A program made the translations under genes and the position numbers. Shown piece after piece: positions 7,783-16,530 of a stretch of DNA of 64,000 nt (the stretch's first letter is position 1; every line of letters begins with the position of its first letter). Source of the stretch: Cryobacterium mannosilyticum (lineage in GTDB: Bacteria; Actinomycetota; Actinomycetes; Actinomycetales; Microbacteriaceae); assembly GCF_004402705.1 (NCBI RefSeq), contig NZ_SOFM01000016.1, positions 1 through 64,000 of the forward strand, read 5' to 3'. The notes under the pieces were generated by a model. It did not search any database and was not told where the DNA came from. It saw only the letters and a program-made list of their open reading frames with translations.

Positions 7783-9230
7783 TTATTCAGCACCGCCTCT
7801 AGTACCTGCTTTGCAATTGGTGCGGCAAGGAGATTGCCGTACCCCGTCTGGCCAAGTCCCCCGCCATCCTCGACGAGAACGGAGATTGCATATTTCGGAT
7901 CCTCCGCGGGGGCGAATCCGGTAAACCACAAGGTGTAAGGATCATCGGCGGCATTCTCTGCCGTACCCGTTTTACCTGCCACGTTGACCCCATCTATTCT
8001 TGCATTGCTGGCGGCACCGTCCTGGACCCCATTCACCATCATCTGGGTGATCGTCGCGGCCGTTTCCGCGCTCATCACCCGTTTCAGGGTTCGGGGTTCG
8101 AAGGACTGAAGCGGGCTCAGGTTCGGCGCAAGAATCTGGTCGATCAGGTTCGGGGCCATTTCCACGCCACCGTTGGCGATTGTGGCCGAAACCATGGCCA
8201 TCTGCAGCGGAGTGGCGCGCACGCTGGTCTGCCCGAACGCCGACAAGGCCAGTTGGGCGTCATCGAGTTCGAGCGGGTAGGCACTCTGGGACACATTCAA
8301 CGGAATCGAATAATCCGTGTTGAATCCGAACTTCTCGGCCGTGTCGCGGATGGCCTTGTCGCCGAGCTGGAGTCCCAGTTCAGCCATGGGAATGTTGCAG
8401 GACAGGCGCAGCGCCGTGGCGATGGTGACGGTGTCTCCGCCGCCGCAGGTTCCGCCGCCCGAGTTGATCACAATCGAACTCGACCCAGGCAGCTGGAAGG
8501 TGCCCGGATTCGGGAAGGTGCTCTCGGGCGTGAACTTGCCGGATTCGAGGGCGGCGGTCACGACGACGAGCTTGAAGACGGAACCGGGCGGGTTGAGCGC
8601 GTTGATCGCCCGGTCGATCAGGGGGTTGGACGTGTCGCTGACCAGCGACTCGTAGCTGTCGGTGACCTTCTGGTTGTCGTGCACGGTGAGCAGGTTCGGG
8701 TCGTACCCGGGCTTGGAGACCATGGCGAGGATGCGGCCGGTCTTCGGCTCTGTCACGACCACCGACCCGGTGAGGTCGCCCAGGGCATCCCAGGCGGCCT
8801 GTTGCAGGGCGGGGTCGATGGTGACCTCCACCGAGGCGCCCTTGGCGTTCTGGCCGGTGATGAGCGAGTTGATCTTGTCGAAGAACTGCGCGTTGGACGT
8901 GCCGCTGAGCTCGCCGTTGAGTGCGTGCTCCAGCCCCGTCGGCGAACCGTTGATCGGAATGAAGCCGGTGATCGGCGCGTAGAGCGGCCCGTTGCTGTAG
9001 GTGCGCTGGAACTTGTAGTCGTCGGCGACGGGCATCGACTGGGCGATCGGGTTGCCGGCCACGAGGATGGCCCCCCGTTCGACGGAATAGCTGTCGTAGA
9101 GCGTGCGGGTGTTGCGGGCGTCCGCGGTGAGGCTGTCGGCCTGGAAGACCTGGATGATGGTGGTCGAGGTGAGGAGGGCGACGAACATGAGCATCACGAC
9201 GATGCTCACGCGCTTGAGTTCGCGATTCAC
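7779..9230 (-). CDS. pbpA: Class B penicillin-binding protein (PbpA)
   Basis: This 483-aa transpeptidase has one N-terminal membrane anchor (about 9-28), a short non-catalytic domain and a transpeptidase domain. Active-site motifs are S217-V-F-K, S277-C-N and K420-T-G. It crosslinks peptidoglycan with its cognate SEDS protein, encoded immediately upstream. Translation starts at a GTG that directly abuts the rodA TAA (TAA-GTG), so the two are tightly coupled. In mycobacteria the orthologue is a substrate of the neighbouring kinases (established for PbpA/PknB). Confidence 0.95.
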   Translation of the reverse strand: MNRELKRVSIVVMLMFVALLTSTTIIQVFQADSLTADARNTRTLYDSYSVERGAILVAGNPIAQSMPVADDYKFQRTYSNGPLYAPITGFIPINGSPTGLEHALNGELSGTSNAQFFDKINSLITGQNAKGASVEVTIDPALQQAAWDALGDLTGSVVVTEPKTGRILAMVSKPGYDPNLLTVHDNQKVTDSYESLVSDTSNPLIDRAINALNPPGSVFKLVVVTAALESGKFTPESTFPNPGTFQLPGSSSIVINSGGGTCGGGDTVTIATALRLSCNIPMAELGLQLGDKAIRDTAEKFGFNTDYSIPLNVSQSAYPLELDDAQLALSAFGQTSVRATPLQMAMVSATIANGGVEMAPNLIDQILAPNLSPLQSFEPRTLKRVMSAETAATITQMMVNGVQDGAASNARIDGVNVAGKTGTAENAADDPYTLWFTGFAPAEDPKYAISVLVEDGGGLGQTGYGNLLAAPIAKQVLEAVLNK

Positions 9231-10646
9231 TTAAATCACCAGCCTGGGTTGGTTGCGCAGAGTGTCGGACAGGCGCAGCAGCAGGGCGGCGATGATCCAG
9301 TTCGCCACAAGCGACGAACCACCTGCGGCGAGGAATGGTGTGGTGAGGCCGGTGAGGGGGATCACCCGGGTGACGCCGCCGATCACGATGAAGCACTGGA
9401 GGGCGACGACGAAGGAAAGACCGACCCCGAGCAGTTTGCCGAAGTCGTCGTTGCCGGCGAAGCCGATCCGGAAACCACGGGCGACGAAGAGCAGGTACAA
9501 GGCCAGGATGGCGAACAGTCCGGCCAGGCCGAGTTCCTCGCCGAGGCTGGCGATGATGTAGTCGCTCTGCGGCACCGGCGTGATGTCCGGACGGCCCTGG
9601 CCGAGCCCGGTTCCGATCAGGCCGCCCTTGGCGAGGCCGAAGAGGCCCTGGACCAGCTGGTAGCTGCCGCCGTTGGCTCCGTAGACATCCGGGTTGAGCG
9701 CGTCCAGCCAGTTGGTGAACCGGCCGTTGACGTATTCGAGGGTCTGGCTGGCGATCACGGCGCCGCCGAGGAACAGCGTCATGCCGAGGAGCACCCAGCT
9801 GAGCCGGCCGGTCGCGAGGTACAGCATGACCAGGAACAGGCCGAAGTAGAGCAGCGCGGTACCGAGGTCGCGCTGGAAGATGATGACCGACATCGACAGC
9901 GCCCAGACCACCAGGATGGGGCCGAGGTCGCGCAGGCGCGGGAATCGCATGCCGAGGAATCGCTTGCCGACCATCGACAGGCTGTCGCGGTTACGCACGA
10001 GGTAGCCGGCGAAGAACACGGCGAGGGCGATCTTGGCGATCTCGCCCGGCTGGAAGGTGGCGAACGAGCCGATCCCGATCCAGACCCGGGCGCCGCTGAC
10101 CTCCCGGCCCAGGCCCGGCACCAGTGGAAGGAGCAGGAGGACGACGGCGATGAAACCGGCGACGTAGGTGTAACGGAACAGCACCCGGTGGTTGCGGATG
10201 ATGAGCAGGACGGCGATCGCACAGGCGATGGCGAGGGCGCTCCACACCGTCTGGCGCACGGCGGAGCTGTCCCAGCCGGCGTCGCCGTTGGCGATGTCGA
10301 TGCGGTAGATCATGGCGATGCCGATGCCGTTGAGCAGGGAGGCGATCGGCAGGATGAACGGGTCGGCGTCGCGGGCGACGAGACGCAGCACCACGTGCAT
10401 GCACAGCACGAGCACGGACAGGCCCGCACCGAGCAGCACGAGGGTGGTGTCGACGTGACCGAGGGCGCCGAGCTGCACGAGCACCACGGCGGCCGCGTTG
10501 ATTCCGCAGGCGATGAGCAGCAGGAACAACTCGAGGTTGCGCAGCTTCTGCGGGAGATGGAGACGGCGCACACGGACCGGTTTGGCGCCCTGCGGGCGCT
10601 GGGCGGCATCCGTCGCCGTGCCGCGGCTATTTGAGGGTGGCATCAT
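9231..10646 (-). CDS. rodA: SEDS-family peptidoglycan glycosyltransferase (RodA/FtsW type)
   Basis: This protein of about 471 aa has around 12 hydrophobic helices. SEDS proteins polymerise lipid II into glycan strands together with a class B PBP, here PbpA. Recognisable segments include FQPGEIAKIALA, RDLGTALL and the C-terminal GGSSLVANW. Two consecutive ATGs (10646 and 10643) both overlap the end of pstP by about 20 nt. The basic N-terminal tail (about 35 residues) precedes the first helix. Gene order identifies it as rodA rather than ftsW. Confidence 0.94.
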   Translation of the reverse strand: MMPPSNSRGTATDAAQRPQGAKPVRVRRLHLPQKLRNLELFLLLIACGINAAAVVLVQLGALGHVDTTLVLLGAGLSVLVLCMHVVLRLVARDADPFILPIASLLNGIGIAMIYRIDIANGDAGWDSSAVRQTVWSALAIACAIAVLLIIRNHRVLFRYTYVAGFIAVVLLLLPLVPGLGREVSGARVWIGIGSFATFQPGEIAKIALAVFFAGYLVRNRDSLSMVGKRFLGMRFPRLRDLGPILVVWALSMSVIIFQRDLGTALLYFGLFLVMLYLATGRLSWVLLGMTLFLGGAVIASQTLEYVNGRFTNWLDALNPDVYGANGGSYQLVQGLFGLAKGGLIGTGLGQGRPDITPVPQSDYIIASLGEELGLAGLFAILALYLLFVARGFRIGFAGNDDFGKLLGVGLSFVVALQCFIVIGGVTRVIPLTGLTTPFLAAGGSSLVANWIIAALLLRLSDTLRNQPRLVI

Positions 10647-11856
10647 GGAGCCGTTCGACGATGAGTTTCGCGTCTTCCAGGGAGGTCGCGCTGATGGTTT
10701 GCTGCACCTGCTGGCGGTCGAACACCCGCAGCTCGGACACTTTCAGGCTGGTGTCCTCGTAGACCGACGACAGTGCGATCGGGCCGAGATCCTGCTGCAC
10801 ACCCTGGAAGATGGCGACGTTGCTGCCTTCCACCCCGACGAAGTAGCGAGTCTGGGTCCACTGGTAGCCGAGGAATGCGGCGCCGACGATGCCCATGACA
10901 AGCAGGATGATGCCCATCAGCCAGGTGATCTTGCGCCGGCGGGCGCGGCGCTCGTCTTCCTCGATCAGCTCGGAAAGGTAGTCCTGCGAGTCAGGTTCGA
11001 AGTGGGTCTCCCGCACCGGGTGCAGGCGCAGGCTGGACATCCGCAGGGCGCGGCTGCGGCTCGGCTCCTCCCCGAAGGCGAGGGGGGCGGCAGCGGAGCC
11101 GACCACGGTGGGAACGTCGACGCGCTCGTCGGGGGCGCCGATGTCGACGACGACGATGGTGACGTTGTCCGGCGCCCCGCCGTCAAGGCTCTCCTTGACC
11201 AGGCGGTCCGCCACGCCCTGGGCGTCGAGGTCGGTGGAGAGGGCCGCGGCGATGGCGGTGTTCGAGACCACCCCGCTCAGCCCGTCGGAGCAGATCAGCC
11301 AGCGGTCGCCGGGGAGGGTGGCCAGGATCGACGTGTCGATTTCCGGCGACGACTCCACGTCGCCGAGCACCCTCATGAGCACGGACCGGCGCGGATGCAC
11401 CATGGCCTCCTGCTCGGTGATGCGGCCGCTGTCGACGAGACGCTGCACGAAGGTGTGGTCGACGGTGATCTGGGAGAGCTCGCCGTCGCGGAGCAGGTAG
11501 ATGCGGGAGTCGCCGATGTGGGCGATCGCGACCTCTCCCTCGAGCACGACGAGGGCGCTGACAGTGGTGCCCATGCCGGTGAGCTCGGTGTGCTCGAACA
11601 CGGTCTCGGCCAACTGAGAGTTCGCGGCGATGAGGGCGGCCTGCAGGGCGAACTCGGCGTCCTGCGGGGTTCGGTAGGGCTGGTCGGCCTCGATGATGCG
11701 CTTGGTGGCGATCGCCGAGGCGACGTCGCCGCCGGCGTGCCCGCCCATTCCGTCGGCGACCATGAACAGCTGGCGGCCGGAATACCCGGAGTCCTGGTTG
11801 TTGGACCGAATCTTTCCAACGTGGGACGCGGCCGCGCTGTGACTGACTGTCGCCAT
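10627..11856 (-). CDS. pstP: PP2C-family Ser/Thr phosphatase (PstP)
   Basis: This 409-aa membrane phosphatase reverses PknA/PknB phosphorylation. The PP2C domain covers about residues 1-240, with the metal-binding motifs RSNNQDSG and VADGMGGHAGG and the later DNVTIVVVD. A transmembrane helix lies at about 326-347, followed by a short extracellular tail. The layout equals mycobacterial PstP. The gene lies 4 nt downstream of fhaB and overlaps rodA, as expected for one polycistronic kinase/phosphatase/cell-wall unit. Confidence 0.95.
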   Translation of the reverse strand: MATVSHSAAASHVGKIRSNNQDSGYSGRQLFMVADGMGGHAGGDVASAIATKRIIEADQPYRTPQDAEFALQAALIAANSQLAETVFEHTELTGMGTTVSALVVLEGEVAIAHIGDSRIYLLRDGELSQITVDHTFVQRLVDSGRITEQEAMVHPRRSVLMRVLGDVESSPEIDTSILATLPGDRWLICSDGLSGVVSNTAIAAALSTDLDAQGVADRLVKESLDGGAPDNVTIVVVDIGAPDERVDVPTVVGSAAAPLAFGEEPSRSRALRMSSLRLHPVRETHFEPDSQDYLSELIEEDERRARRRKITWLMGIILLVMGIVGAAFLGYQWTQTRYFVGVEGSNVAIFQGVQQDLGPIALSSVYEDTSLKVSELRVFDRQQVQQTISATSLEDAKLIVERLHDATLK

Positions 11857-11860
11857 GCAG

Positions 11861-12454
11861 CTACCGCCGAAGCTCGAAGCTGGTAGCGCCGATCTTGACG
11901 GGCGTGTCGAGGGGAACCGGTGTCGGCACGGCGAGGCGCGAGCCGTTCAGGAAGGTGCCGTTGGTCGAATCCAGGTCCTGGATCATCCACTCTTCGTTCC
12001 AGAGCATCAGCCGGGCGTGGTGGGTGGACGTGTAGTCGTCTCGGATGACAAGGCTCGAGTCTCCCGACCGGCCGATCGTGACCGAGTCGGAGGTGAGCGG
12101 GAACTCCGTGCCCGACTTCGGACCGGACGTGATGACCAGGCGGGTCGCGTTCTTCGCGGTGGCCCGTTCCGGTCCGGAACGTGCCGGGGGAGCGGCCGGA
12201 CGGGCGGTCAGCTGCTCGGTCAGGGCCGTGGCAGAGGCGGCGGCCGGCGGCAGGGTGGCGGCGGGAACCGGGGTCGGCACGGCGGCCGCGAAAGCGAGGG
12301 GCGGGGCGGATGCCGCGGCATCCTGCTGCTGTTTGCGCACCCGCTGGCCGAACAGGTCGCTGCGCAGCGCGTAGACGATGCCGAAGATGAACAGCCACAG
12401 CACCAGCAGGAAGCCGAGGCGCAGCACAAGCAGCGTTAACTCGCTGACGCTCAT
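11861..12454 (-). CDS. fhaB: Membrane-anchored FHA-domain protein (FhaB/FipA)
   Basis: This 197-aa protein has a hydrophobic N-terminal helix (about 6-30), a low-complexity Ala/Pro/Thr linker, and a C-terminal FHA domain (about 108-197). FHA phosphothreonine-binding motifs are visible: TIGRSGDSSLVI, STHHARL and STNGTFLNG. FhaB binds phosphorylated PknA/PknB substrates and helps coordinate division with growth. Its ATG overlaps the fhaA stop (ATGA), so the two FHA genes are coupled. Confidence 0.94.
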   Translation of the reverse strand: MSVSELTLLVLRLGFLLVLWLFIFGIVYALRSDLFGQRVRKQQQDAAASAPPLAFAAAVPTPVPAATLPPAAASATALTEQLTARPAAPPARSGPERATAKNATRLVITSGPKSGTEFPLTSDSVTIGRSGDSSLVIRDDYTSTHHARLMLWNEEWMIQDLDSTNGTFLNGSRLAVPTPVPLDTPVKIGATSFELRR

Positions 12455-13200
12455 GCGGAGGGCCCCCAGAATCCGCCCATGTCGTGGCGTTCGGCGGGCG
12501 ATTCGTGGCGGCGGTCGGCAATGGGCTCGCCGGCGGCGGCCTGGGCGATGACCCGGAAGACGATGCGGGTGCGACCGATGGTGACGACCGAGTCCGGTTC
12601 GAGGATGGCCTGTTTGACGGGGGACCCGTTGAGCTGGGAGCCGTTGGTGGAGCCGAGGTCGCGCACCTGGGCGCGCGAGCCGTCCCAGAGGATCTCGACG
12701 TGGCGGCGGGAGGTGCCGGTGTCGTCGACGGTGATGTCGGCGTCGCTGCCGCGGCCGATGACGGTGTGGGACTTGGTGAGCGGGTAGCGCTTGCCATTCA
12801 CGTCGACCACCGGGGTCCAGGTGACGCTGCCCTTGATCGTGCTGGAGTCGATCTGCACCATGCCCTCGCTGAGGCCGCGGTCGTCGGACAGGGCGATCGA
12901 CACGCCGCCGGCGAACTGGTAGCGCTGTTCGCGACCGTGCTGCTGGACCAGCTCGGTGAGCTCGTCGATGAGGGTCGGGCCGAGGTTGGTCATGCGCTGG
13001 TAATCCGCGTGGCTCGTCCGAACGACGAAGCGATTGGGCGCGAGGATGCGATCGCGGGACACGACCGCTGCTTTTGTGTCGAGCTCGCGGCGCAGTGCGG
13101 AGGTGATCTCCACGGGCTGCAGCCCCGACCTGAAGGTCTTGGCGAATGCACCGTTGACGGCGCGCTCCAAGCCTTTTTCAAAGTTATCCAGAATGCCCAC
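12451..13200 (-). CDS. fhaA: DUF3662 + FHA-domain protein (FhaA)
   Basis: This 249-aa protein begins GILDNFEKGLER, typical of the DUF3662 domain (about 1-120). The C-terminal FHA domain (about 150-230) has HTVIGRGSDADI, TSRRHVEI and STNGSQLNG. FhaA orthologues bind PknB-phosphorylated partners, including the MviN/FhaA lipid II flipping complex in mycobacteria. The start is a GTG. It is the first gene of the minus-strand block running to pknB. The upstream 240 bp to the tRNA holds its promoter, but I cannot pick out a convincing -10/-35. Confidence 0.94.
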   Translation of the reverse strand: MGILDNFEKGLERAVNGAFAKTFRSGLQPVEITSALRRELDTKAAVVSRDRILAPNRFVVRTSHADYQRMTNLGPTLIDELTELVQQHGREQRYQFAGGVSIALSDDRGLSEGMVQIDSSTIKGSVTWTPVVDVNGKRYPLTKSHTVIGRGSDADITVDDTGTSRRHVEILWDGSRAQVRDLGSTNGSQLNGSPVKQAILEPDSVVTIGRTRIVFRVIAQAAAGEPIADRRHESPAERHDMGGFWGPSA

Positions 13201-13438
13201 AGGTCTCCCGATCCGATCCTTTCGGCTATCTGCATGTTACTTGCCTGAAGTGTTAACTCGCCCGCCAGGCAATTGGGGGCACGGTTTGTCATCCTACGGG
13301 AGGGTGCCCAGATCACCCGTTTCTCCGATCGAGTCGGGCGTTTGGCCTGCCGGGTCGCTGTGGTGGCACGGGCTCAAACCGGCCCACACCGCCTCGAATG
13401 GCGCATGGCCCCCAGAAAGTGCTAATCTTCCTAAGTTC

Positions 13439-13522
13439 GCGCGAGTGGCGGAATTGGCAGACGCGCTGGCTTCAGGTGCCAGTGTTCGAAAGGACGTGGG
13501 GGTTCAAGTCCCCCCTCGCGCA
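13439..13522 (+). tRNA. leuT: tRNA-Leu (anticodon CAG)
   Basis: This is an 84-nt cloverleaf. Acceptor GCGCGAG pairs with CTCGCGC, the discriminator is A, and no CCA is encoded. The anticodon stem CTGGC/GCCAG encloses loop TTCAGGT, giving anticodon CAG at 13473-13475. A long variable arm identifies a class II tRNA, and the T-arm contains GGTTCAAGTCC. A tRNA-Leu beside fhaA is typical of Microbacteriaceae-type gene order. tRNA-Leu genes are also frequent integration sites, and the DNA downstream changes character. Confidence 0.95.
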
Positions 13523-13575
13523 CAGCGGGTGTTTCAGGAAATCCAGGAATGGTTTTCATGAAATCCAAGCGAACA

Positions 13576-13615
13576 GGCCGGCTGGGCAGAAATGCTCAGC
13601 CGGCCTTCTGTTTTT
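13576..13615 (+). terminator. Intrinsic terminator after tRNA-Leu
   Basis: A 13-bp stem (13576-13588 with 13593-13605, one G-T pair) and a GAAA-type tetraloop are followed by TTCTGTTTTT. This is the clearest rho-independent terminator in the window. Confidence 0.85.
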
Positions 13616-13668
13616 AATGATTCTGGACGCGTTCGGCAGCCGTATCGGCGCTGAATGGTCGGGCTTCC

Positions 13669-13683
13669 GGGCGTTAAACGCCC
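13669..13683. repeat. Short inverted repeat GGGCGTT-A-AACGCCC
   Basis: A perfect 7-bp inverted repeat around one base lies in the gene-poor stretch between the tRNA terminator and the gene starting at 13895. It could be an operator or small hairpin. The rest of 13616-13894 shows nothing I can assign. Confidence 0.35.
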
Positions 13684-13894
13684 AAGGTACTTGAAAGACT
13701 CCGGTGGCATGTGCCCAAGGCCGCCGATTACGCGCGACCTGGTTTCGGGTGAAACGAGGGACGCAACTGCCGGTTGCTTTGTCTGTCGGGCGTTAGGGAA
13801 TCGATCCAGGCGCGGCGGCCTGTTTGCTGACGGGGTCATTTTGGACGCGATCTAAACTGACGAGGTGTCGTGTGACACAGGGGGCGGCAGAGAA

Positions 13895-15325
13895 ATGAAC
13901 TTTCACGGGCGAGGCTGCGACGCGGACGTAACGGATAGTGGACTAGCCATTCGGGCCACAAGCGGTGCGGAGCGATTAACACTTGGTGTATCCGTCCTGG
14001 TGATCGGGTTCCAGGATCTCGTTGGATTGGCATTCGCAGAGCCAACGATTCTGACTGTCGGGTCCATCCAATTTCAAACCAGCCTGGGCCGCGTAAGTGT
14101 CAGATTCCGTAATGACCAGTTGCAGGATGCGCGGGTGTTCTTCGATGCCGTGAGGAGACGTGCCCCGCAAGATGTGCGCAACACAGTGCACGGGAAGTAC
14201 CAGGGCCACCGTCGGGAGGACCAGCCCTCAATGGCGAGGCCCGAGGAGGTGGAAGCACATGGTGGAGAAGAGTTGGACCTCGGGGAGACGAGCCTCCTCG
14301 AGGATCTCCGAAACGCACGCGGTGTTAGCGAGAAGTCCACAGCGCCGGTTGAAGCAGCGCAGGAAAGCGATGCGGTGCACGAGTTGTCAGAGGGTCAGAG
14401 GCGGCGGCTCCTCACTCAATTTCTGCAAGAACTGCACTCGTTGCAGTTCGCCACGGCAGCCAAGGAGAAGGCCACTGCGACCGTGTCCCTCGGGATTCTT
14501 CCCGAGAAGCAGCATGCGCACGGTCAGTTCGTTACTCCAAGCCGGCCAATCGTGGCCATTCCCCTTCGCATCAAGGGTTTGTTCGGGAGCGCAGAACTCG
14601 ATGCGAACGACCTGACGCTTCGTGCCGGGCGCGACTTGCGAGTACTGCCATTGACGGCATTGAGCGGGGCTGTGTTCGAGCCGGCAGCGGGAATGCGCTC
14701 GGGATATCTCCGCGTTGATCTTGTTGCGAGCTGGGTGGCCCCGGCAAAGCCTGCGAAAGACATCAACACGATTCAATTCTCTGGTAGTGCCTCGAACATC
14801 GAATGGCAGTCCTTTGCGTTCAGGGTCAAGGCTGCGATTGCAGGGGCCGTTCCGAAGAGATCACTTGCGATTTTCTCTCATCATGCTGGCAGCGGATGGG
14901 TTGACTCCGCAGGGCTGCGGAAGCCTGATCCCTCCATCGCGATTGAGGAGGTTGCGGGGCGAACTCCGGGAAATCGGCTGACTACTTGGGCCGAGAGACT
15001 TCCGTCGAGGTTTTGCGGTCTGGAAATCAGTGGAGACACCATTAGCTATCGCGGTCAGGTTCAGACAATTCGCGGGGCACACGCGTTTGTGGACGCGGTT
15101 GGCGGCCTCGAACGTAGGATCTCGCCCACGCGCGTCGCGGCGGCCGTGATGTTAGGAATGGATGTCAGAATCTTTGGCGACAAGTCGAAGAAGACCGTTG
15201 ACACTCGGGGACTGTGCATGACCGTAAACGGCGAGTTGTATTCCTGGGCAGTGGTCGTAGGTGCAAATCGAGGCATGGAAGCTAGGACTTTTGCCGCCAA
15301 AATCAACACGGCATCGAAGCACTGA
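13895..15325 (+). CDS. Protein with repeated DUF4429-like (PH-like) domains
   Basis: This 476-aa soluble protein seems to hold at least three related beta-rich modules (about 1-85, 205-295 and 365-470). Each has the pattern of a hydrophobic strand, Gly-X-Leu/Phe and a final helix, as in actinobacterial DUF4429 proteins. The last ~65 residues (TRVAAAVMLGM, then GELYSWAVVV, then ARTFAAKINTA) match a tail common in such proteins. A charged coiled linker lies near 115-200. I prefer the ATG at 13895 over a GTG at 13865 because the domain begins there. GC is lower than in neighbours. The function is unknown; such proteins are often annotated from sequence only. Confidence 0.75.
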   Translation: MNFHGRGCDADVTDSGLAIRATSGAERLTLGVSVLVIGFQDLVGLAFAEPTILTVGSIQFQTSLGRVSVRFRNDQLQDARVFFDAVRRRAPQDVRNTVHGKYQGHRREDQPSMARPEEVEAHGGEELDLGETSLLEDLRNARGVSEKSTAPVEAAQESDAVHELSEGQRRRLLTQFLQELHSLQFATAAKEKATATVSLGILPEKQHAHGQFVTPSRPIVAIPLRIKGLFGSAELDANDLTLRAGRDLRVLPLTALSGAVFEPAAGMRSGYLRVDLVASWVAPAKPAKDINTIQFSGSASNIEWQSFAFRVKAAIAGAVPKRSLAIFSHHAGSGWVDSAGLRKPDPSIAIEEVAGRTPGNRLTTWAERLPSRFCGLEISGDTISYRGQVQTIRGAHAFVDAVGGLERRISPTRVAAAVMLGMDVRIFGDKSKKTVDTRGLCMTVNGELYSWAVVVGANRGMEARTFAAKINTASKH

Positions 15326-15446
15326 CCACCAGCATCGGGGCACCGTGGTCGACCTGCGATCACTGCCGGCGCTTGTCTACTTGTGGTGTGAGCGAGCGAA
15401 GCAGAGATGTTTTTTCCCTATCTCGACTCGATATCGTCGGCTAAAG

Positions 15447-15468
15447 ACTCTGAGTGCAGCTTCAGAGT
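15447..15468. terminator. Hairpin at the end of the sugar operon
   Basis: ACTCTGA and TCAGAGT form a perfect 7-bp stem with an 8-nt loop, just past the SIS gene stop (15478, minus strand). It may be a weak terminator for the operon or for the convergent DUF4429-like gene. Confidence 0.35.
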
Positions 15469-15477
15469 TGCAGCGCC

Positions 15478-16530
15478 TTAGCGAGTTTGCGTTACCTTCA
15501 GGAGTCCGGCGGGTCGGTCGGGATCCAACCCGTGCAGGGCAGCGAGCTCAAGGGCCAACAGTTGCAGCGGGATAATTTCCAGGAGCGGGATAAGCGCAGT
15601 GTCGAGGCCGGGGTAGTTGAGTGCGGAATACTCGTCAGGGCCGATGAAGAGGGGACTCCCATCTAGTCCTTCAACATCGCCGACGAGTGATTCTACTGAT
15701 TCTCGGCCGCCGGGGCTTGAGGTGAGAAATATGACGGGGGTGCCTGCCACGATCTGGCCCAAGGGTCCATGCTTTGCATCGGCTGCGCTCCAACCGGAAG
15801 CCGCAATGCGGTTTGTCTCCATTAGTTTGAGAGCTCCCTCTTTCGCTGTCGACATTGAGTAGCCGCGCCCAACGATGAGTACTCGATCATGGCCAAGGAT
15901 CGATGTTGCCAACGAGGCTACGAGGGGAATGCTCTCGTCCATCAGCGTCTTGGCGGCCTCTGCCGCAGCTTCTATTCGCTGGCAGATCGTGAGCCAGGTG
16001 ATCCCAGACGACAGCATGATCGTGGCATAGAGAGCGAGCAGTTCTGCTGTGTACGTTTTCGTGGCGGCCACTGAGAGTTCTGGGCCAGCCGACAGAGCGA
16101 CGTGCACATCGCTCAGCTTCGCCAACGAACTCGATTTGTCGTTTGTGAGTCCGATCACGGGAACGCCTGCGTGTTGTGTCGCCTGCACGGTCTCGAGGAG
16201 GTCAGGAGATTCCCCTGATTGAGATACGGCGAGCATCACAGAATTCGGAAATCTGAGCTGGGTTCCGAATGCAGTCACTGTGCTCGGTGTGGCGAGGAGG
16301 GCAGGGATTCCCAGCATGTTGTGGGCGAGGTATTGGCCGAACATTGCCGCGTGGTCGCTGGAGCCTCGGGCAGCGAAGATGAGGAGATCGGGACTCGTGA
16401 GAACTATGAGCTGGGCCGCGGCCGCGATCTGTTCGCGTTGTCTGGCGATGAGGTCGAGCCACCGGTCAGGCTGTTCTGCAATTTCGGAACGCATGTGGCT
16501 CCCCGCGGTCGTGTTCAGGGAACCGCTCAT
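15478..16530 (-). CDS. Double-SIS-domain sugar isomerase/deaminase (GlmS C-terminal type)
   Basis: This 350-aa protein resembles the isomerase half of glucosamine-6-phosphate synthase without the amidotransferase half. The first SIS domain has FAARGSSDHAA and SQSGESPDL; the second (from about residue 205) has ILGHDRVLIVGRG and AKHGPLGQ. Relatives act as aldose-ketose isomerases or glucosamine-6-P deaminases (NagB-II, AgaS). The start at 16530 overlaps the ATPase stop (ATGA), although an internal ATG (16494, MRSEIAEQP) matches the usual N-terminus. As last gene of the operon it probably acts on the phosphorylated sugar made by the ROK kinase (inference). Confidence 0.88.
   Translation of the reverse strand: MSGSLNTTAGSHMRSEIAEQPDRWLDLIARQREQIAAAAQLIVLTSPDLLIFAARGSSDHAAMFGQYLAHNMLGIPALLATPSTVTAFGTQLRFPNSVMLAVSQSGESPDLLETVQATQHAGVPVIGLTNDKSSSLAKLSDVHVALSAGPELSVAATKTYTAELLALYATIMLSSGITWLTICQRIEAAAEAAKTLMDESIPLVASLATSILGHDRVLIVGRGYSMSTAKEGALKLMETNRIAASGWSAADAKHGPLGQIVAGTPVIFLTSSPGGRESVESLVGDVEGLDGSPLFIGPDEYSALNYPGLDTALIPLLEIIPLQLLALELAALHGLDPDRPAGLLKVTQTR

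Noticed and set aside
8253..10634. A 793-codon plus-strand open frame opposite pbpA and rodA
   Set aside because: It is antisense to two genes with intact active-site motifs. The protein is low-complexity (Glu/Gly/Val/His-rich), as expected from the complement of GC-rich codons.
13185..13193. DnaA-box-like TTATCCAGA
   Set aside because: It has one mismatch to the consensus and lies inside the fhaA coding start (residues LDNF), so chance is the simplest explanation.
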